Below are positions 8,676 through 18,141 of a stretch of 57,583 nucleotides of DNA, in pieces. The DNA is taken from assembly GCA_002069605.1 (NCBI GenBank), contig MWBQ01000035.1, forward strand, positions 1 through 57,583. The letters are read 5' to 3'. A program made the translations under genes and the position numbers. The first letter of the stretch is position 1. Each line of letters begins with the position of its first letter. Source of the stretch: Candidatus Atribacteria bacterium ADurb.Bin276 (lineage in GTDB: Bacteria; Atribacterota; Atribacteria; Atribacterales; Atribacteraceae). The notes below the pieces were generated by a model. It saw nothing but the letters and a program-made list of their open reading frames with translations. It had not been told where the DNA came from and did no database searches.

Positions 8676-9758
8676 TCATTTCCTCCTACGGATCTCTTTG
8701 ACAATCATACCAGCAATTCGTGCTGCTGAAAATCGAAAATCTTCATTTTTTTTATATTTTTTTGCTGGAAGCTCTGATAGGCTTCGAATCGCCTGAGCCA
8801 AGCCTTCTGGTTGAAGCCTTTTTTCATCGATAATGACCACCGGCTGCTTTTTCCCCAACCATTGGGCGTTATATAATTGGTGGCCTTCAGTTGCTCCTCC
8901 AAAAGGTATCAGGACGGCTGGAAGGCCAAAACAAAACAATTCATAGGTGACATTGGCACCGGAACGACTGATTGCTAAGTCGGCTGCTGAATAAAATATT
9001 CCCGGGTTTGGATAAAACTCGTAAATCAAATAGGGAAATGGGTAAAGCGCCGCCATCTTCATGGCTTCTTGAAAAGATTCATCTCCAGTGATATGGATGA
9101 CTTGAAACTTCAATTTTTCTATGAATGGTAGTGCTTGCCAAAATGCTTGGTTGATCAGGTGAGAACCCCGGCTCCCTCCAATAATAAGCAGGGTTTTTTT
9201 CTGGGGATCAAGACCCAGTTTTTCTTTGGCTTCTTTATCTTTTCCCTGCCAATCAAGCACTTCTTCACGTAAGGGGTTACCGATTATAACAATTTGATTT
9301 GAATCTCGAAAGCCCTCGGCTGCTTCGTCCACCGGAACAAAGATTTTTTTTGACCAACGGGAGATGATCCGGTTGGCAAAACCCGGATGAATATTCTGTT
9401 CTTGCACAAAGATTGGAACTCGAAATAGTTTCGCCCAAAAAGCGATCAGTAAAGAGACATAACTGCCAAAAACCAAGACCGCCCGAGGCCGAAATTTGAT
9501 AAAAAGATACCCACTTTGAAACAATCCTACTATATTATCGCCAAAGGCGCGAAGAAAATCTATAGCTGATGTTCGGTTCCATCCTCGAGCACGAATAAAA
9601 GAAAGTGAAAAACCGGCTTCGGGAACCAATTTTCTTTCCATGCCTCTTTTGGTCCCAATAAAGCGAACCGGAAAGTCACGAGATAAATGTTGAGCAATGC
9701 TGAGCGCTGGAAAGATATGACCACCGGTTCCACCAGCTGCAATAAATATTTCATTCAA
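8676..9758 (-). CDS. murG: Undecaprenyl-PP-MurNAc-pentapeptide GlcNAc transferase (MurG)
   Basis: Peripheral inner-membrane GT28 glycosyltransferase making lipid II from lipid I. The 360-residue sequence begins MNEIFIAAGGTGGHIFPAL, with the glycine-rich loop at 8-15. It contains VLVFGSYVSLL, the second G-loop IIGGSRGSHLIN and the UDP-GlcNAc site ISRSGANVTYELFCFGLPAVLIPF. The start overlaps ftsW by eight bases and the stop lies just upstream of the murC start. Confidence 0.97.
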   Translation of the reverse strand: MNEIFIAAGGTGGHIFPALSIAQHLSRDFPVRFIGTKRGMERKLVPEAGFSLSFIRARGWNRTSAIDFLRAFGDNIVGLFQSGYLFIKFRPRAVLVFGSYVSLLIAFWAKLFRVPIFVQEQNIHPGFANRIISRWSKKIFVPVDEAAEGFRDSNQIVIIGNPLREEVLDWQGKDKEAKEKLGLDPQKKTLLIIGGSRGSHLINQAFWQALPFIEKLKFQVIHITGDESFQEAMKMAALYPFPYLIYEFYPNPGIFYSAADLAISRSGANVTYELFCFGLPAVLIPFGGATEGHQLYNAQWLGKKQPVVIIDEKRLQPEGLAQAIRSLSELPAKKYKKNEDFRFSAARIAGMIVKEIRRRK

Positions 9759-10929
9759 AATGATTCACCTTTGATTGCCGTGCGATATTGAACAACAAAC
9801 CGATTTCGATCATAGTAATCAGTATTGATGAGTTCCCATAACTTACTAATGGTAAAGGTACACCTGATACCGGAAGGATTTTGAGCACTGCGCTCATATT
9901 GACAATGACCTGCATGAGGATACTTAGAATAATTCCCATAGCCAACATGGCTTGAAAGTCATCACCTGAACGAACCGCAATTAGCCAACCCCGCCAAAAA
10001 AGAATACAGAATAAAATAACCACTCCTATTGTTCCTATAAAACCTAATTCTTCACCAATAATGGCAAAAATAAAATCGGTATGCCGATCAGGAAGATAGA
10101 AAAATTTTTGTCGGCTTTCCCCCAAACCCCGACCAAATAAGCCACCCGAACCAATGGCAATGAGAGACTGAATAATTTGAAAGCCCTTCCCCAAAGGTTC
10201 TTTCCAAGGATTAACAAAAGCCTCAAGCCGTGCTTTCCAGTATTGATTTCCGCTGGCAAAAATTAAAAAAAGAAGGATGGGAATTCCGGCAAAAATTGGA
10301 TAGAGCAAGTGAATAATTTTCCGTCCTCCCAAAAACAGCATGACGAAGGTTATGCCAGCCAAAAAAATGGCAGTACCAAGATCAGGTTCCATTATGACCA
10401 AAACACCCATGACTCCAACCACCAAGAGAAAAGGCACAACTCCATACCAAAAATCCTGAGCTCGATGACGGTGGGTTACCAAAGTATCTGCCATATAAAT
10501 GATTAAGCTCAATTTTGCCAATTCCGAGGGTTGAAAGCGCATGATACCAAAATCTATCCATCGATAGGATCCACCCACCATTCTGCCGATATAGGGGAAG
10601 AAAACCAGAGTGAGCAGCACGACTGATAGAAGAAGTAATTTCGAGCTCATTTTTCTAACAAAATCAAGCCGGATAAAAGAGGCGATTATGAAAAAAAAGA
10701 AAGACAGAGCAACTCCAACCACCTGCTTTTTAAAAAAATAATAAGGATCGCTATAGGACATGATCGACGTGGTCATGCTGGCACTGAAAACCATGATTAA
10801 ACCAATGCAGAGTAAGAGAATCATCGTCCAAAAAAGATATGGATCGATTTCCCACCACCAGCGTTTTAAATGATTTTCATTGGAATTTTCTAATGACCAC
10901 CGGTTCAATAATTCTTCATGAGTTCCCAT
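9751..10929 (-). CDS. ftsW: FtsW, lipid II polymerase of the SEDS family
   Basis: Polytopic membrane protein that polymerises lipid II at the septum together with FtsI. The 392 residues have about ten hydrophobic segments. Family motifs are the early MVFSAS, GGSYRWIDFGIMRFQPSELAKLSLIIYMAD (SEDS signature with the conserved E and K), MEPDLGTAIF (catalytic aspartate region) and the C-terminal PLPLVSYGNSS. The cytoplasmic N-terminus of about 30 residues overlaps the end of murD by 14 bases. Confidence 0.96.
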   Translation of the reverse strand: MGTHEELLNRWSLENSNENHLKRWWWEIDPYLFWTMILLLCIGLIMVFSASMTTSIMSYSDPYYFFKKQVVGVALSFFFFIIASFIRLDFVRKMSSKLLLLSVVLLTLVFFPYIGRMVGGSYRWIDFGIMRFQPSELAKLSLIIYMADTLVTHRHRAQDFWYGVVPFLLVVGVMGVLVIMEPDLGTAIFLAGITFVMLFLGGRKIIHLLYPIFAGIPILLFLIFASGNQYWKARLEAFVNPWKEPLGKGFQIIQSLIAIGSGGLFGRGLGESRQKFFYLPDRHTDFIFAIIGEELGFIGTIGVVILFCILFWRGWLIAVRSGDDFQAMLAMGIILSILMQVIVNMSAVLKILPVSGVPLPLVSYGNSSILITMIEIGLLFNIARQSKVNHFE

Positions 10930-12256
10930 AGACTAAACGGAAAAAGTGTTCACCCCTTTCCTGGTAGTTGGCATATTGATCCCAGCTGGTACATGCCGGA
11001 GACAAGAGAACGCAATCACCGGGTACGACTAAGGAGCGGATGTTTGAAAATATTTCGTCTAAATTAGAAAATAAACGGGTTGGTATAGATTCCGGTATAA
11101 ATTTCTGTATCAGCTCTCGGTCTTCTCCAAATAGAAGGATCATTTTTATTTTAGCCGGAGAAAGATATTGGGTGAATTCAGAAAAATCTTTGATTTTACT
11201 TCTCCCCCCTAAGAGCAAAACAATAGGACCATTCAAGGAATTGATTGCTGCACAGGTTGATGCTGGTGTCGTCGATTTGGAATCATCATAAAATACAACA
11301 CCATTTATTTCAGCAACCTTCTGAATTCTGTGACTCAATCCCTGAAAAGTTGAAAGAGATTCTTCAATTTGATCAACTCCAACCCCCACTACTCGGCAAA
11401 CCGCAGTGGCAAACAATAAATTCTCCCGATTATGCTCACCGGGGAGGTGCCAATTGAGACAGTCAATCTTTCTTTCCTTCCCTTCGAATCGTTCAACAAT
11501 TTTTTGATTCTTCCAATAAAATCCTTCCTGTAATTGCCCTAAACCGGTCACTGGAATGATAGAGCTGCGGATCATTGGGCAAAGTTGGGTATGCCAACTG
11601 GGAATGGAAAAATTGACTATCGCCCGATCCTCTTTTTTTTGATTGATAAAAATATTTCGTTTTTGAAAAAAATAATCTCTAAAAGTATTATGCCTGTCCA
11701 AATGGTTGGGAGATAAATTCAAAATACCAGCAACTTGAAACCTCGCGCTCACAATTCTCTCCAGTTGAAAGCTGCTGAGCTCCACCACCCCCCACTGATA
11801 AGAAGTTGGGAAGGAAATTGAATCAATTAAAGGTGTCCCAAAATTGCCTCCAACAAAAGCCGAAAAACCCGCCCTATTCAGAATGTGACCAATTAGAGCC
11901 ACAGTGGTACTCTTTCCATTGGAACCAGTAATGCCAATTAGAGGAAAATGCAGCATACGACAGGCTAATTCCACTTCGCTCACTATCGGGATTCTCTCCT
12001 GTTCGCATTTGGCCAGGATGGGATGATAGGAAGGGACACCTGGACTGACTATACATTCCTGGATCTTTCTCCTATTGAGCTTGGAAAGATCGATTGGCCT
12101 AAGCGGGGAAAAAGCCGGATGATTAAGAATGTTCGGCGATATATCGCTCCACTTTTTGTGATCGTCATATCCCAATACCTTCTCGCCACGATTAAGCAAA
12201 AAACGAGCAGTACTTTCTCCAGTTTTTCCCATACCCACGACTAAATAATTCATCAT
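10916..12256 (-). CDS. murD: UDP-N-acetylmuramoyl-L-alanine--D-glutamate ligase (MurD)
   Basis: Third Mur ligase, adding D-glutamate. It is 446 residues long with an N-terminal Rossmann-like UDP-binding domain (MNYLVVGMGKTGESTARFL), the P-loop GITGSNGKSTT, the LSSFQLE motif, a central NLSPNHLDRH and a C-terminal domain with DDSKSTTPAST and SPACTSWDQYANYQERG. It lies between mraY (4-base gap) and ftsW (overlap), as in most dcw clusters. Confidence 0.96.
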   Translation of the reverse strand: MMNYLVVGMGKTGESTARFLLNRGEKVLGYDDHKKWSDISPNILNHPAFSPLRPIDLSKLNRRKIQECIVSPGVPSYHPILAKCEQERIPIVSEVELACRMLHFPLIGITGSNGKSTTVALIGHILNRAGFSAFVGGNFGTPLIDSISFPTSYQWGVVELSSFQLERIVSARFQVAGILNLSPNHLDRHNTFRDYFFQKRNIFINQKKEDRAIVNFSIPSWHTQLCPMIRSSIIPVTGLGQLQEGFYWKNQKIVERFEGKERKIDCLNWHLPGEHNRENLLFATAVCRVVGVGVDQIEESLSTFQGLSHRIQKVAEINGVVFYDDSKSTTPASTCAAINSLNGPIVLLLGGRSKIKDFSEFTQYLSPAKIKMILLFGEDRELIQKFIPESIPTRLFSNLDEIFSNIRSLVVPGDCVLLSPACTSWDQYANYQERGEHFFRLVYGNS

Positions 12257-12260
12257 AACC

Positions 12261-13232
12261 CTATTGAACCCGCCCTAACCATGCCACCGTAATTCCTATG
12301 GCTTGAATTATCCAAAAACGTACAGTAATTTGAGTTTCTTTCATTCCCTTTAATTCAAAATGATGATGAATCGGACTCATTAAAAATAGTCTTCGTCCTA
12401 AAATTTTAAAAGAAAAAACCTGTAATATCACTGAAAGAGTATCAACAAAAAAAACCAGGGCTGAAAAAATAATTAAAAGAGACTGCCCAGAAATAAGCGC
12501 CATAAAGCCTAAGAGCGCTCCTAAACCCAATGAACCTGAATCTCCCATAAAAATACCTGCCGGCCATATATTAAACCATAAAAAGGCGGTCAGACCTCCG
12601 ATTGCTCCAAAGGCCAACCAGGAAAGCTGGGTTTTACCCAAGGTTAATAAAAGCAAACCCCAAAAAAGAAAAGTGAGAATACCCGAACCTCCCGCCAACC
12701 CGTCCAAACCATCGGCAATATTAAATGCATTGGAGGTAGCAATGATAATAAATATCCCGTACCCAAAAAAAAGTGGACGAGACATTGGAATTACATAACG
12801 GCTAAATGGAATGATAATCTGAGTTGGCATCCCATCCATAGCTAGCCAGAGAACTATACCGGCAAGGACAATCTGGAACAAAATCTTATAACGGGCTTTT
12901 ATTCCCCAGGGTTTCTCCAAATAGCTCTTATACCAGTCATCAACCAATCCTAAAATAGTATATCCAGCAAGGAGTACTACCGGTAGTAAATTGTTTAACC
13001 AGTATTGTCTTCCTACTCCAAACACTACCAAAAGAGCTATAAATATGACGATACCGCCCATACTGGGGGTATTCTCTTTGTGAAGATGGAGATTAGGTCC
13101 TTCTTTCTTTATTTTTTGACCAAGATGGCGTTGCTGCTGCCACCGAATGAAAAGCGGAAAAAAAACCATTCCAACTACAAAAGCCAAAAGAAAAGCAATT
13201 AATATATCATTGGGAATAATTCCAAGTTTCAT
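12261..13232 (-). CDS. mraY: Phospho-MurNAc-pentapeptide transferase (MraY)
   Basis: Integral membrane enzyme moving phospho-MurNAc-pentapeptide to undecaprenyl phosphate (lipid I synthesis). About ten hydrophobic segments are visible. Signature motifs are HKENTPSMGGI, the DD pair in LGLVDDWYK, NAFNIADGLDGLAGG, FMGDSGSLGLGA and the histidine motif SPIHHHFELKGMKE. The ATG at 13230-13232 is chosen because GGAGTG lies eight bases upstream; a TTG two codons earlier is in frame but too close to that site. The gene starts inside the end of murF. Confidence 0.96.
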   Translation of the reverse strand: MKLGIIPNDILIAFLLAFVVGMVFFPLFIRWQQQRHLGQKIKKEGPNLHLHKENTPSMGGIVIFIALLVVFGVGRQYWLNNLLPVVLLAGYTILGLVDDWYKSYLEKPWGIKARYKILFQIVLAGIVLWLAMDGMPTQIIIPFSRYVIPMSRPLFFGYGIFIIIATSNAFNIADGLDGLAGGSGILTFLFWGLLLLTLGKTQLSWLAFGAIGGLTAFLWFNIWPAGIFMGDSGSLGLGALLGFMALISGQSLLIIFSALVFFVDTLSVILQVFSFKILGRRLFLMSPIHHHFELKGMKETQITVRFWIIQAIGITVAWLGRVQ

Positions 13233-14622
13233 GCTCAATCCACTCCGTAGGTATAGCTTCTTCTAATTTCATGGCTCTTGAACCTTTAAACAAAACGATA
13301 AGTCGAGAAAAAGGGAAAGTTATCTGATCGAGAAGAATTTTTTTGATTTCTTCGTGGGAAGAAGCCAAATAATATTCTCCGTCTACCGAGTTTTTCGATA
13401 ACACTTTTTCAGCAGCCCCATGCATCATGGAACCATAAAGAATGACATTCTTAATATTGTGCACTTCCAAAGAACGGATACTTTCTTGATGAACTGCTTC
13501 GGAAAAACTCCCCATCTCTAACATATCTCCCAAAACCACCCAGGTTTGATACCCTTGATGGTTGAATCTTTTCAATAAATTGAGGGCTTTATGTAAAGAA
13601 ATTGGATTGGCATTATAGCTGTCGTCGATCACATATCCTTCGCCAAGATGATAAATTTTTTCTCTTCCTTCGGGAAGGAGAATTTCATTAAGAACCGTTT
13701 GGACCTCATCTTCTTCAATGCCCAATTGGAAAGCTTGATGAAGGACCGGCAGAAGTAAGATAATGAGTTCCGGAGAAAAAATCGGTGCTTGGAAGTGATA
13801 AATCCGACCTTCAATCTGACAGCGGAATCTAGTGATTCCCTCCGTTGGGTTCAAGTGATAATCAAGAAGTGAGAGTTGTGAGGTGATATGATTCTGAAGA
13901 CCAAAAAGAATGACTTCCTTTCCCTTCTGGGAAAAATCCTCTTTGAGTTTTAAAGCGTAAATATTATCCCCATTCAAATAGATAGTTTTGGCGTTTTCAG
14001 CCAATAAAATTTTTTCCTGAATCACCGTCTCGACATTACCAAAACCCTCTAAATGACCTTTTCCAAATGCAGTGAACACAACTATTTCCGGATCAATGAT
14101 TTCGGCTAACTCACCCATCTCACCTTTCTTATTGATTCCGGCTTCAATGATAAAAAAGTCGTTTTGAGAAGAAAAATTACAAAAAGAGGCTGACACCCCG
14201 ATATTGGTATTATAACTAAAGGGAGTTGCAGCCACTCGAAAGCGAATGCCAAGTATTTTTTGGAAATAAAATTTTGTGGTCGTTTTCCCAACCGTTCCGG
14301 TTATGGCAATTTTCTTTCCAGTAAGCTGTTTTGAGTAGAATTTCCCGAGATTTTTTAACGCTTCAACGGTATCATCAACGAGGTAAAGGCTAAATTCTTG
14401 GGGAGAATTGACCTTTTGGCTCACTAAGGCTCCACGTGCGCCATGGTCCCAGGCATCATTTAAATAAGCATGACCATCGGTTTTTTTCCCTTTTATAGCC
14501 ACAAACAAACCACATTCGGTATTTTGACGGCTATCAATCATAATTTTATCAAATTTTTCCTGTTTTCCCGGAGCGACAAGTTTGGCTCCAGCTGCAAAAA
14601 TAATATCCGGTTTCGAAATCAT
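13207..14622 (-). CDS. murF: UDP-MurNAc-tripeptide--D-alanyl-D-alanine ligase (MurF)
   Basis: Adds D-Ala-D-Ala to complete the pentapeptide. The 471 residues show the MurF N-terminal domain (DSRQNTECGLFVAIKGKKTDGH), the P-loop GTVGKTTTK, FIIEAGINKKGEM, and the C-terminal VIDDSYNANPISLHKAL and VLGDMLEMGSFSEAVH. The last residues overlap mraY and the first overlap murE by four bases. No ddl gene for making D-Ala-D-Ala is present in this cluster. Confidence 0.96.
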   Translation of the reverse strand: MISKPDIIFAAGAKLVAPGKQEKFDKIMIDSRQNTECGLFVAIKGKKTDGHAYLNDAWDHGARGALVSQKVNSPQEFSLYLVDDTVEALKNLGKFYSKQLTGKKIAITGTVGKTTTKFYFQKILGIRFRVAATPFSYNTNIGVSASFCNFSSQNDFFIIEAGINKKGEMGELAEIIDPEIVVFTAFGKGHLEGFGNVETVIQEKILLAENAKTIYLNGDNIYALKLKEDFSQKGKEVILFGLQNHITSQLSLLDYHLNPTEGITRFRCQIEGRIYHFQAPIFSPELIILLLPVLHQAFQLGIEEDEVQTVLNEILLPEGREKIYHLGEGYVIDDSYNANPISLHKALNLLKRFNHQGYQTWVVLGDMLEMGSFSEAVHQESIRSLEVHNIKNVILYGSMMHGAAEKVLSKNSVDGEYYLASSHEEIKKILLDQITFPFSRLIVLFKGSRAMKLEEAIPTEWIEHETWNYSQ

Positions 14623-16124
14623 TCTAAATTTCTCTCTTTTAGAAGTTCTAATGCCACATCATAATCATTATGGCAAATGATTCTATCATGATATACCTGA
14701 TAACGTTCTGGGCCCTTCCCGGCTAAAAAAACTACATCGCCAGTTTTCGCCAAAGAAAATGCATAATCTATTGCTTCACGTCGGTCAAGGATAATATAAG
14801 ATTCCACCGGAATCTCTTTTTTATATTTATTGACTCCCTGCATAGCATCTTCAGCGGTTTGTCGTGGATCCTCATGGCGAGGATTGTCGCTGGTAATAAT
14901 GCAAACGTCACTCCAGCGAGCAACGGTTTCCCCCATCATCGGCCTTTTATTCCGATCCCTCTCTCCACCGCAACCAAAAACTGTAATGACTTTCCCTTGA
15001 ACCATTTTTTTAATAAAAGAAAGAGTATTTTCCAGCCCATGCCAGTTGTGAGCAAAATCAACGATAACCAAAAAATCCTGTCCGGCGTTAACTACCTCCC
15101 ACCTTCCTGGAACTCGGTGGGTGTGCTCAAGGCCTTGAGCAATTTTTTCACTTTCTATTCCAGAGGAAATAGCCGTAGCTGCCGCTGCTAAAGCATTATA
15201 AACTGCATGCTGGCCGGGGAGGGAAAGCTGAACTTTCTCAGTTCCCCAGGGGGTTTTTATTTTCATTTTTGTCCTATCAACGAAATATACGATATCTTCA
15301 GCGGTCACTTCGTTTTCCGGCTGCAAACCAAAAGTGAGAAGCGGGAGGTGGCTTTCGAAAACGACTCTTCGACAGTTTTCATCATCTCCATTTACAATTA
15401 CCATACGAGGGTAAGGTTTTTGGGTATTTTGTTCCACCATTTCGATGAGTTTCTTCTTGCTGAAAAAGTAGTGTTCAAAACTTTTATGAAACTCTAAGTG
15501 TTCAGCTACCAAGTTAGTAACCACTGCTGTATCGAATAACAAACCCTCAACCCGTCCTAAAGCCAAGCCATGGGAAGAAACTTCTAAAACCGCCTGACGA
15601 ATCCCTATCTTAATCATACTTTTCAAGCAAGCTTGTATTTGCAGCGACTCTTCAGTGGTATTAATCGCTTCATAGATATCAGGACCAATGATGTTTTTTG
15701 GTGTGGTCATCAGACCACAAGCATGGCCATTTTCTTCAAGAATACTACGCAGGAAAAAACAAGTGCTGGTTTTTCCATTGGTACCAGTTATACCGAACAG
15801 CCTCATTTCCCGGGAGGGATGATCATAGAATCGAGCGGCAGTTTGAGCCATGGTCTTTCTCTCATCATCAACTCGAATCCATGATACCTTCCCATGAGTA
15901 GGAAAAGAAAAACTGGGATCGGAATAGACAATGACCTTCGCTCCCCTTTTAATGGCATCTTCAATAAAGAGATGCCCATCGGTATTAGCACCGGGAAAAG
16001 CAAAAAATACACACCCTGGACGAACCAATCGAGAATCAAAAGCCAATCCGCTGACCTCTAATTGGTCATCAAAAATATTTTTATAGAGATATTCATTTAA
16101 ATTGAACAGTTTTTTTAAAATCAA
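14619..16124 (-). CDS. murE: UDP-MurNAc-tripeptide synthetase (MurE), meso-DAP type
   Basis: Adds the third amino acid to UDP-MurNAc-L-Ala-D-Glu. The 501-residue protein has DSRLVRPGCVFFAFPGANTDG, the P-loop GTNGKTS at 114-120, TTPKNI, the EVSSHGLALGR motif and VIVDFAHN. The specificity loop reads D413-N-P-R416 followed by HEDP; DNPR at this place is the signature of enzymes adding meso-diaminopimelate rather than lysine, so the cell wall is inferred to be DAP-type. It overlaps ftsI and murF by four bases each. Confidence 0.96.
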   Translation of the reverse strand: MILKKLFNLNEYLYKNIFDDQLEVSGLAFDSRLVRPGCVFFAFPGANTDGHLFIEDAIKRGAKVIVYSDPSFSFPTHGKVSWIRVDDERKTMAQTAARFYDHPSREMRLFGITGTNGKTSTCFFLRSILEENGHACGLMTTPKNIIGPDIYEAINTTEESLQIQACLKSMIKIGIRQAVLEVSSHGLALGRVEGLLFDTAVVTNLVAEHLEFHKSFEHYFFSKKKLIEMVEQNTQKPYPRMVIVNGDDENCRRVVFESHLPLLTFGLQPENEVTAEDIVYFVDRTKMKIKTPWGTEKVQLSLPGQHAVYNALAAAATAISSGIESEKIAQGLEHTHRVPGRWEVVNAGQDFLVIVDFAHNWHGLENTLSFIKKMVQGKVITVFGCGGERDRNKRPMMGETVARWSDVCIITSDNPRHEDPRQTAEDAMQGVNKYKKEIPVESYIILDRREAIDYAFSLAKTGDVVFLAGKGPERYQVYHDRIICHNDYDVALELLKERNLE

Positions 16125-17815
16125 TAGATCGTTACCTCGTCATTTTCCGACATAATACCAGCATAATGAATAAGGTTTTGAGCGATTTCCCGAAAAACCG
16201 GTGCTCCGATATCGCCTCCATAGTATTCACCCTGGGCTTCATCTAAAACCACCAATATTCCAAAACGTGGTTCGGGGATTGGAAAAAATCCGATAAAGGA
16301 AGAATAAAACCGATTAATTGCATAACGGCCATCTTCTCCAATTTTTTGTCCGGTTCCGGTTTTCCCCGCAATAGCATATCCTGGAATGGCAGCTTTTTTA
16401 CCCGTTCCCTGATCAACGACTTTTTTCATCATGTTTAAAACCAAATCAGCAGTTTCTTCATCAACAACCCTTTGAACCGGCGATGGGAGAACTTCTCGAA
16501 CGACCTTCCCGTTTTCATCGATGACTTTTTTTACTAAACGGGCTTTCATAAGAATCCCACGATTAGCTATGGCCGATACTGATCTTAAGAGCTGAATTGG
16601 GGTGACCAGCATCTCTTGACCAATGGGGATGGCACCGATGGATAGCGCCGACCAGCTGCGAGGCTTCCTCAATAAACCAATTTCTTCTCCATTCAAACCG
16701 GTTTCACAGGACTCTCCGATACCAAAATTTTTCAAGTAGCGATAAAGTGTATCTTCTCCCAGTCGTTGGGCGATTTGTATTGTACCGACGTTACAGGAAT
16801 TAATGATGATATCTTCGAGTGTTTCCTGCCCATGACTTTTTATGTCTCGCACTCGATGATTATACACCATTATGGAACCACCACAATAAAAACTTTCTCC
16901 CAGATAAACCTTATTTTCCTGAAGGGCCGAAGCCATAATGAGAGGTTTAACGGTAGAACCAGGTTCAAATACCATTGATACAGCTAAGTTTCTCCAGGTT
17001 TCGGGTAAATAGTCATTAAAAAGATTATTATCATAGGAAGGACGTGAAGCCATGGCCAAGATATCTCCAGTTCTTGGATCATTCACTACTACCACACCCG
17101 CCTTAGCTTTGGTTCTTCCGATGGCCTCATCGAGAGCTTTTTCAATATAAAACTGAATGGTTCGATCAATAGTGAGGATAACGTTGTGTCCCGATTGAGG
17201 ATTTAAGTAGACTAAGCTTCCAGGTATTTCTTTCCCGGTTCCATCCCTCTCAAAGGTCATATAACCCATCTTTCCAGTCAATTCCTCATTTAAAGTAAAC
17301 TCCAACCCTTCCAACCCTTGATGGTCAATACCAACAAATCCAAGAATGTGGCTGAGGTGGGGAGAATGAGGATAATATCTTTTATTCTCTTTATTCCATT
17401 CAATACCGACTAATTTATCTTTTTCTAAATCTTCTTTCAGGTGAAGTGGAACCTGACGCTTTAACCATACAAAGGATTTTCGGCTCTCAAATTTTTCTTG
17501 TATTTCTTCCAGGCTAAGCCCTAACAACGGAGCAACTTTCTGAGCGGCACTTTCGGGGTTTTCTATCATTCTTGGAACACAATATACTGATATAGCTTCG
17601 GTATCGCGAGCTAGAACTTCGCCGTTTCGATCTAAAATTTGTCCACGAGCAGGAAGAAGATCTTCCATCCGGAAGCGAACCATGTTGGCTTTTTCCCGAT
17701 ACTCGTTTCCTTCAACAACTTGCAGGACGAACATTCGAAAAACAATATATCCTAAAATCAAAAAAACCATCATCACCAGAAAATTTGCCCGATGGACAAA
17801 TCTTCTGGAGCTCAT
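16121..17815 (-). CDS. ftsI: Septal penicillin-binding protein (FtsI/PBP2B type)
   Basis: Class B transpeptidase that crosslinks septal peptidoglycan with FtsW. It is 564 residues long: a short basic N-terminus, one membrane segment (about 11-31), the dimerisation domain with ARGQILDRNGEVLARD, and the transpeptidase domain. Active-site motifs are S287-T-V-K290, S340-C-N342 and K485-T-G487. No PASTA domain follows, unlike the SpoVD or PBP2x forms. The start overlaps ftsL and the end overlaps murE. Confidence 0.96.
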   Translation of the reverse strand: MSSRRFVHRANFLVMMVFLILGYIVFRMFVLQVVEGNEYREKANMVRFRMEDLLPARGQILDRNGEVLARDTEAISVYCVPRMIENPESAAQKVAPLLGLSLEEIQEKFESRKSFVWLKRQVPLHLKEDLEKDKLVGIEWNKENKRYYPHSPHLSHILGFVGIDHQGLEGLEFTLNEELTGKMGYMTFERDGTGKEIPGSLVYLNPQSGHNVILTIDRTIQFYIEKALDEAIGRTKAKAGVVVVNDPRTGDILAMASRPSYDNNLFNDYLPETWRNLAVSMVFEPGSTVKPLIMASALQENKVYLGESFYCGGSIMVYNHRVRDIKSHGQETLEDIIINSCNVGTIQIAQRLGEDTLYRYLKNFGIGESCETGLNGEEIGLLRKPRSWSALSIGAIPIGQEMLVTPIQLLRSVSAIANRGILMKARLVKKVIDENGKVVREVLPSPVQRVVDEETADLVLNMMKKVVDQGTGKKAAIPGYAIAGKTGTGQKIGEDGRYAINRFYSSFIGFFPIPEPRFGILVVLDEAQGEYYGGDIGAPVFREIAQNLIHYAGIMSENDEVTIY

Positions 17816-18141
17816 CTTTTCAACCCCGTTTCATTTCTATATTCTGCAACCGCTGCCTCACTCCCCTTAAGCTGAACTTTTTGATCAGCAGCAGCGAGAA
17901 ATATCGTCCTCTCCGGTAAAACCATACCTAATTTATTAGTGGCAATTTCTTTAATTCGGTCCATTGACGAAAGATGAGAAATTTCAATTTCAATGCGATC
18001 TTTATTAGCAACCAGGCTTTCTATTCGTTCTTTCTTTAAACTTAAAACAAATCCTTTTTCGACAATTTCAGCTTGCAGTAACAAATACAAAAAAGACATA
18101 CTCACCATGAATATTAAAAAAAATACGGCAATATTTTTCAA
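17812..18141 (-). CDS. ftsL: FtsL-like cell division protein
   Basis: Small bitopic protein of 109 residues: a short N-terminus, one membrane helix (about 4-24, IAVFFLIFMVSMSFLYLLL), then a short coiled coil (about 27-55) and the typical IKEIATNKLGMVLPE motif seen in FtsL/DivIC proteins. It should pair with FtsQ and a DivIC/FtsB partner to activate FtsWI. Assignment rests on position between rsmH and ftsI and on topology, since the family is poorly conserved. Confidence 0.85.
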   Translation of the reverse strand: MKNIAVFFLIFMVSMSFLYLLLQAEIVEKGFVLSLKKERIESLVANKDRIEIEISHLSSMDRIKEIATNKLGMVLPERTIFLAAADQKVQLKGSEAAVAEYRNETGLKR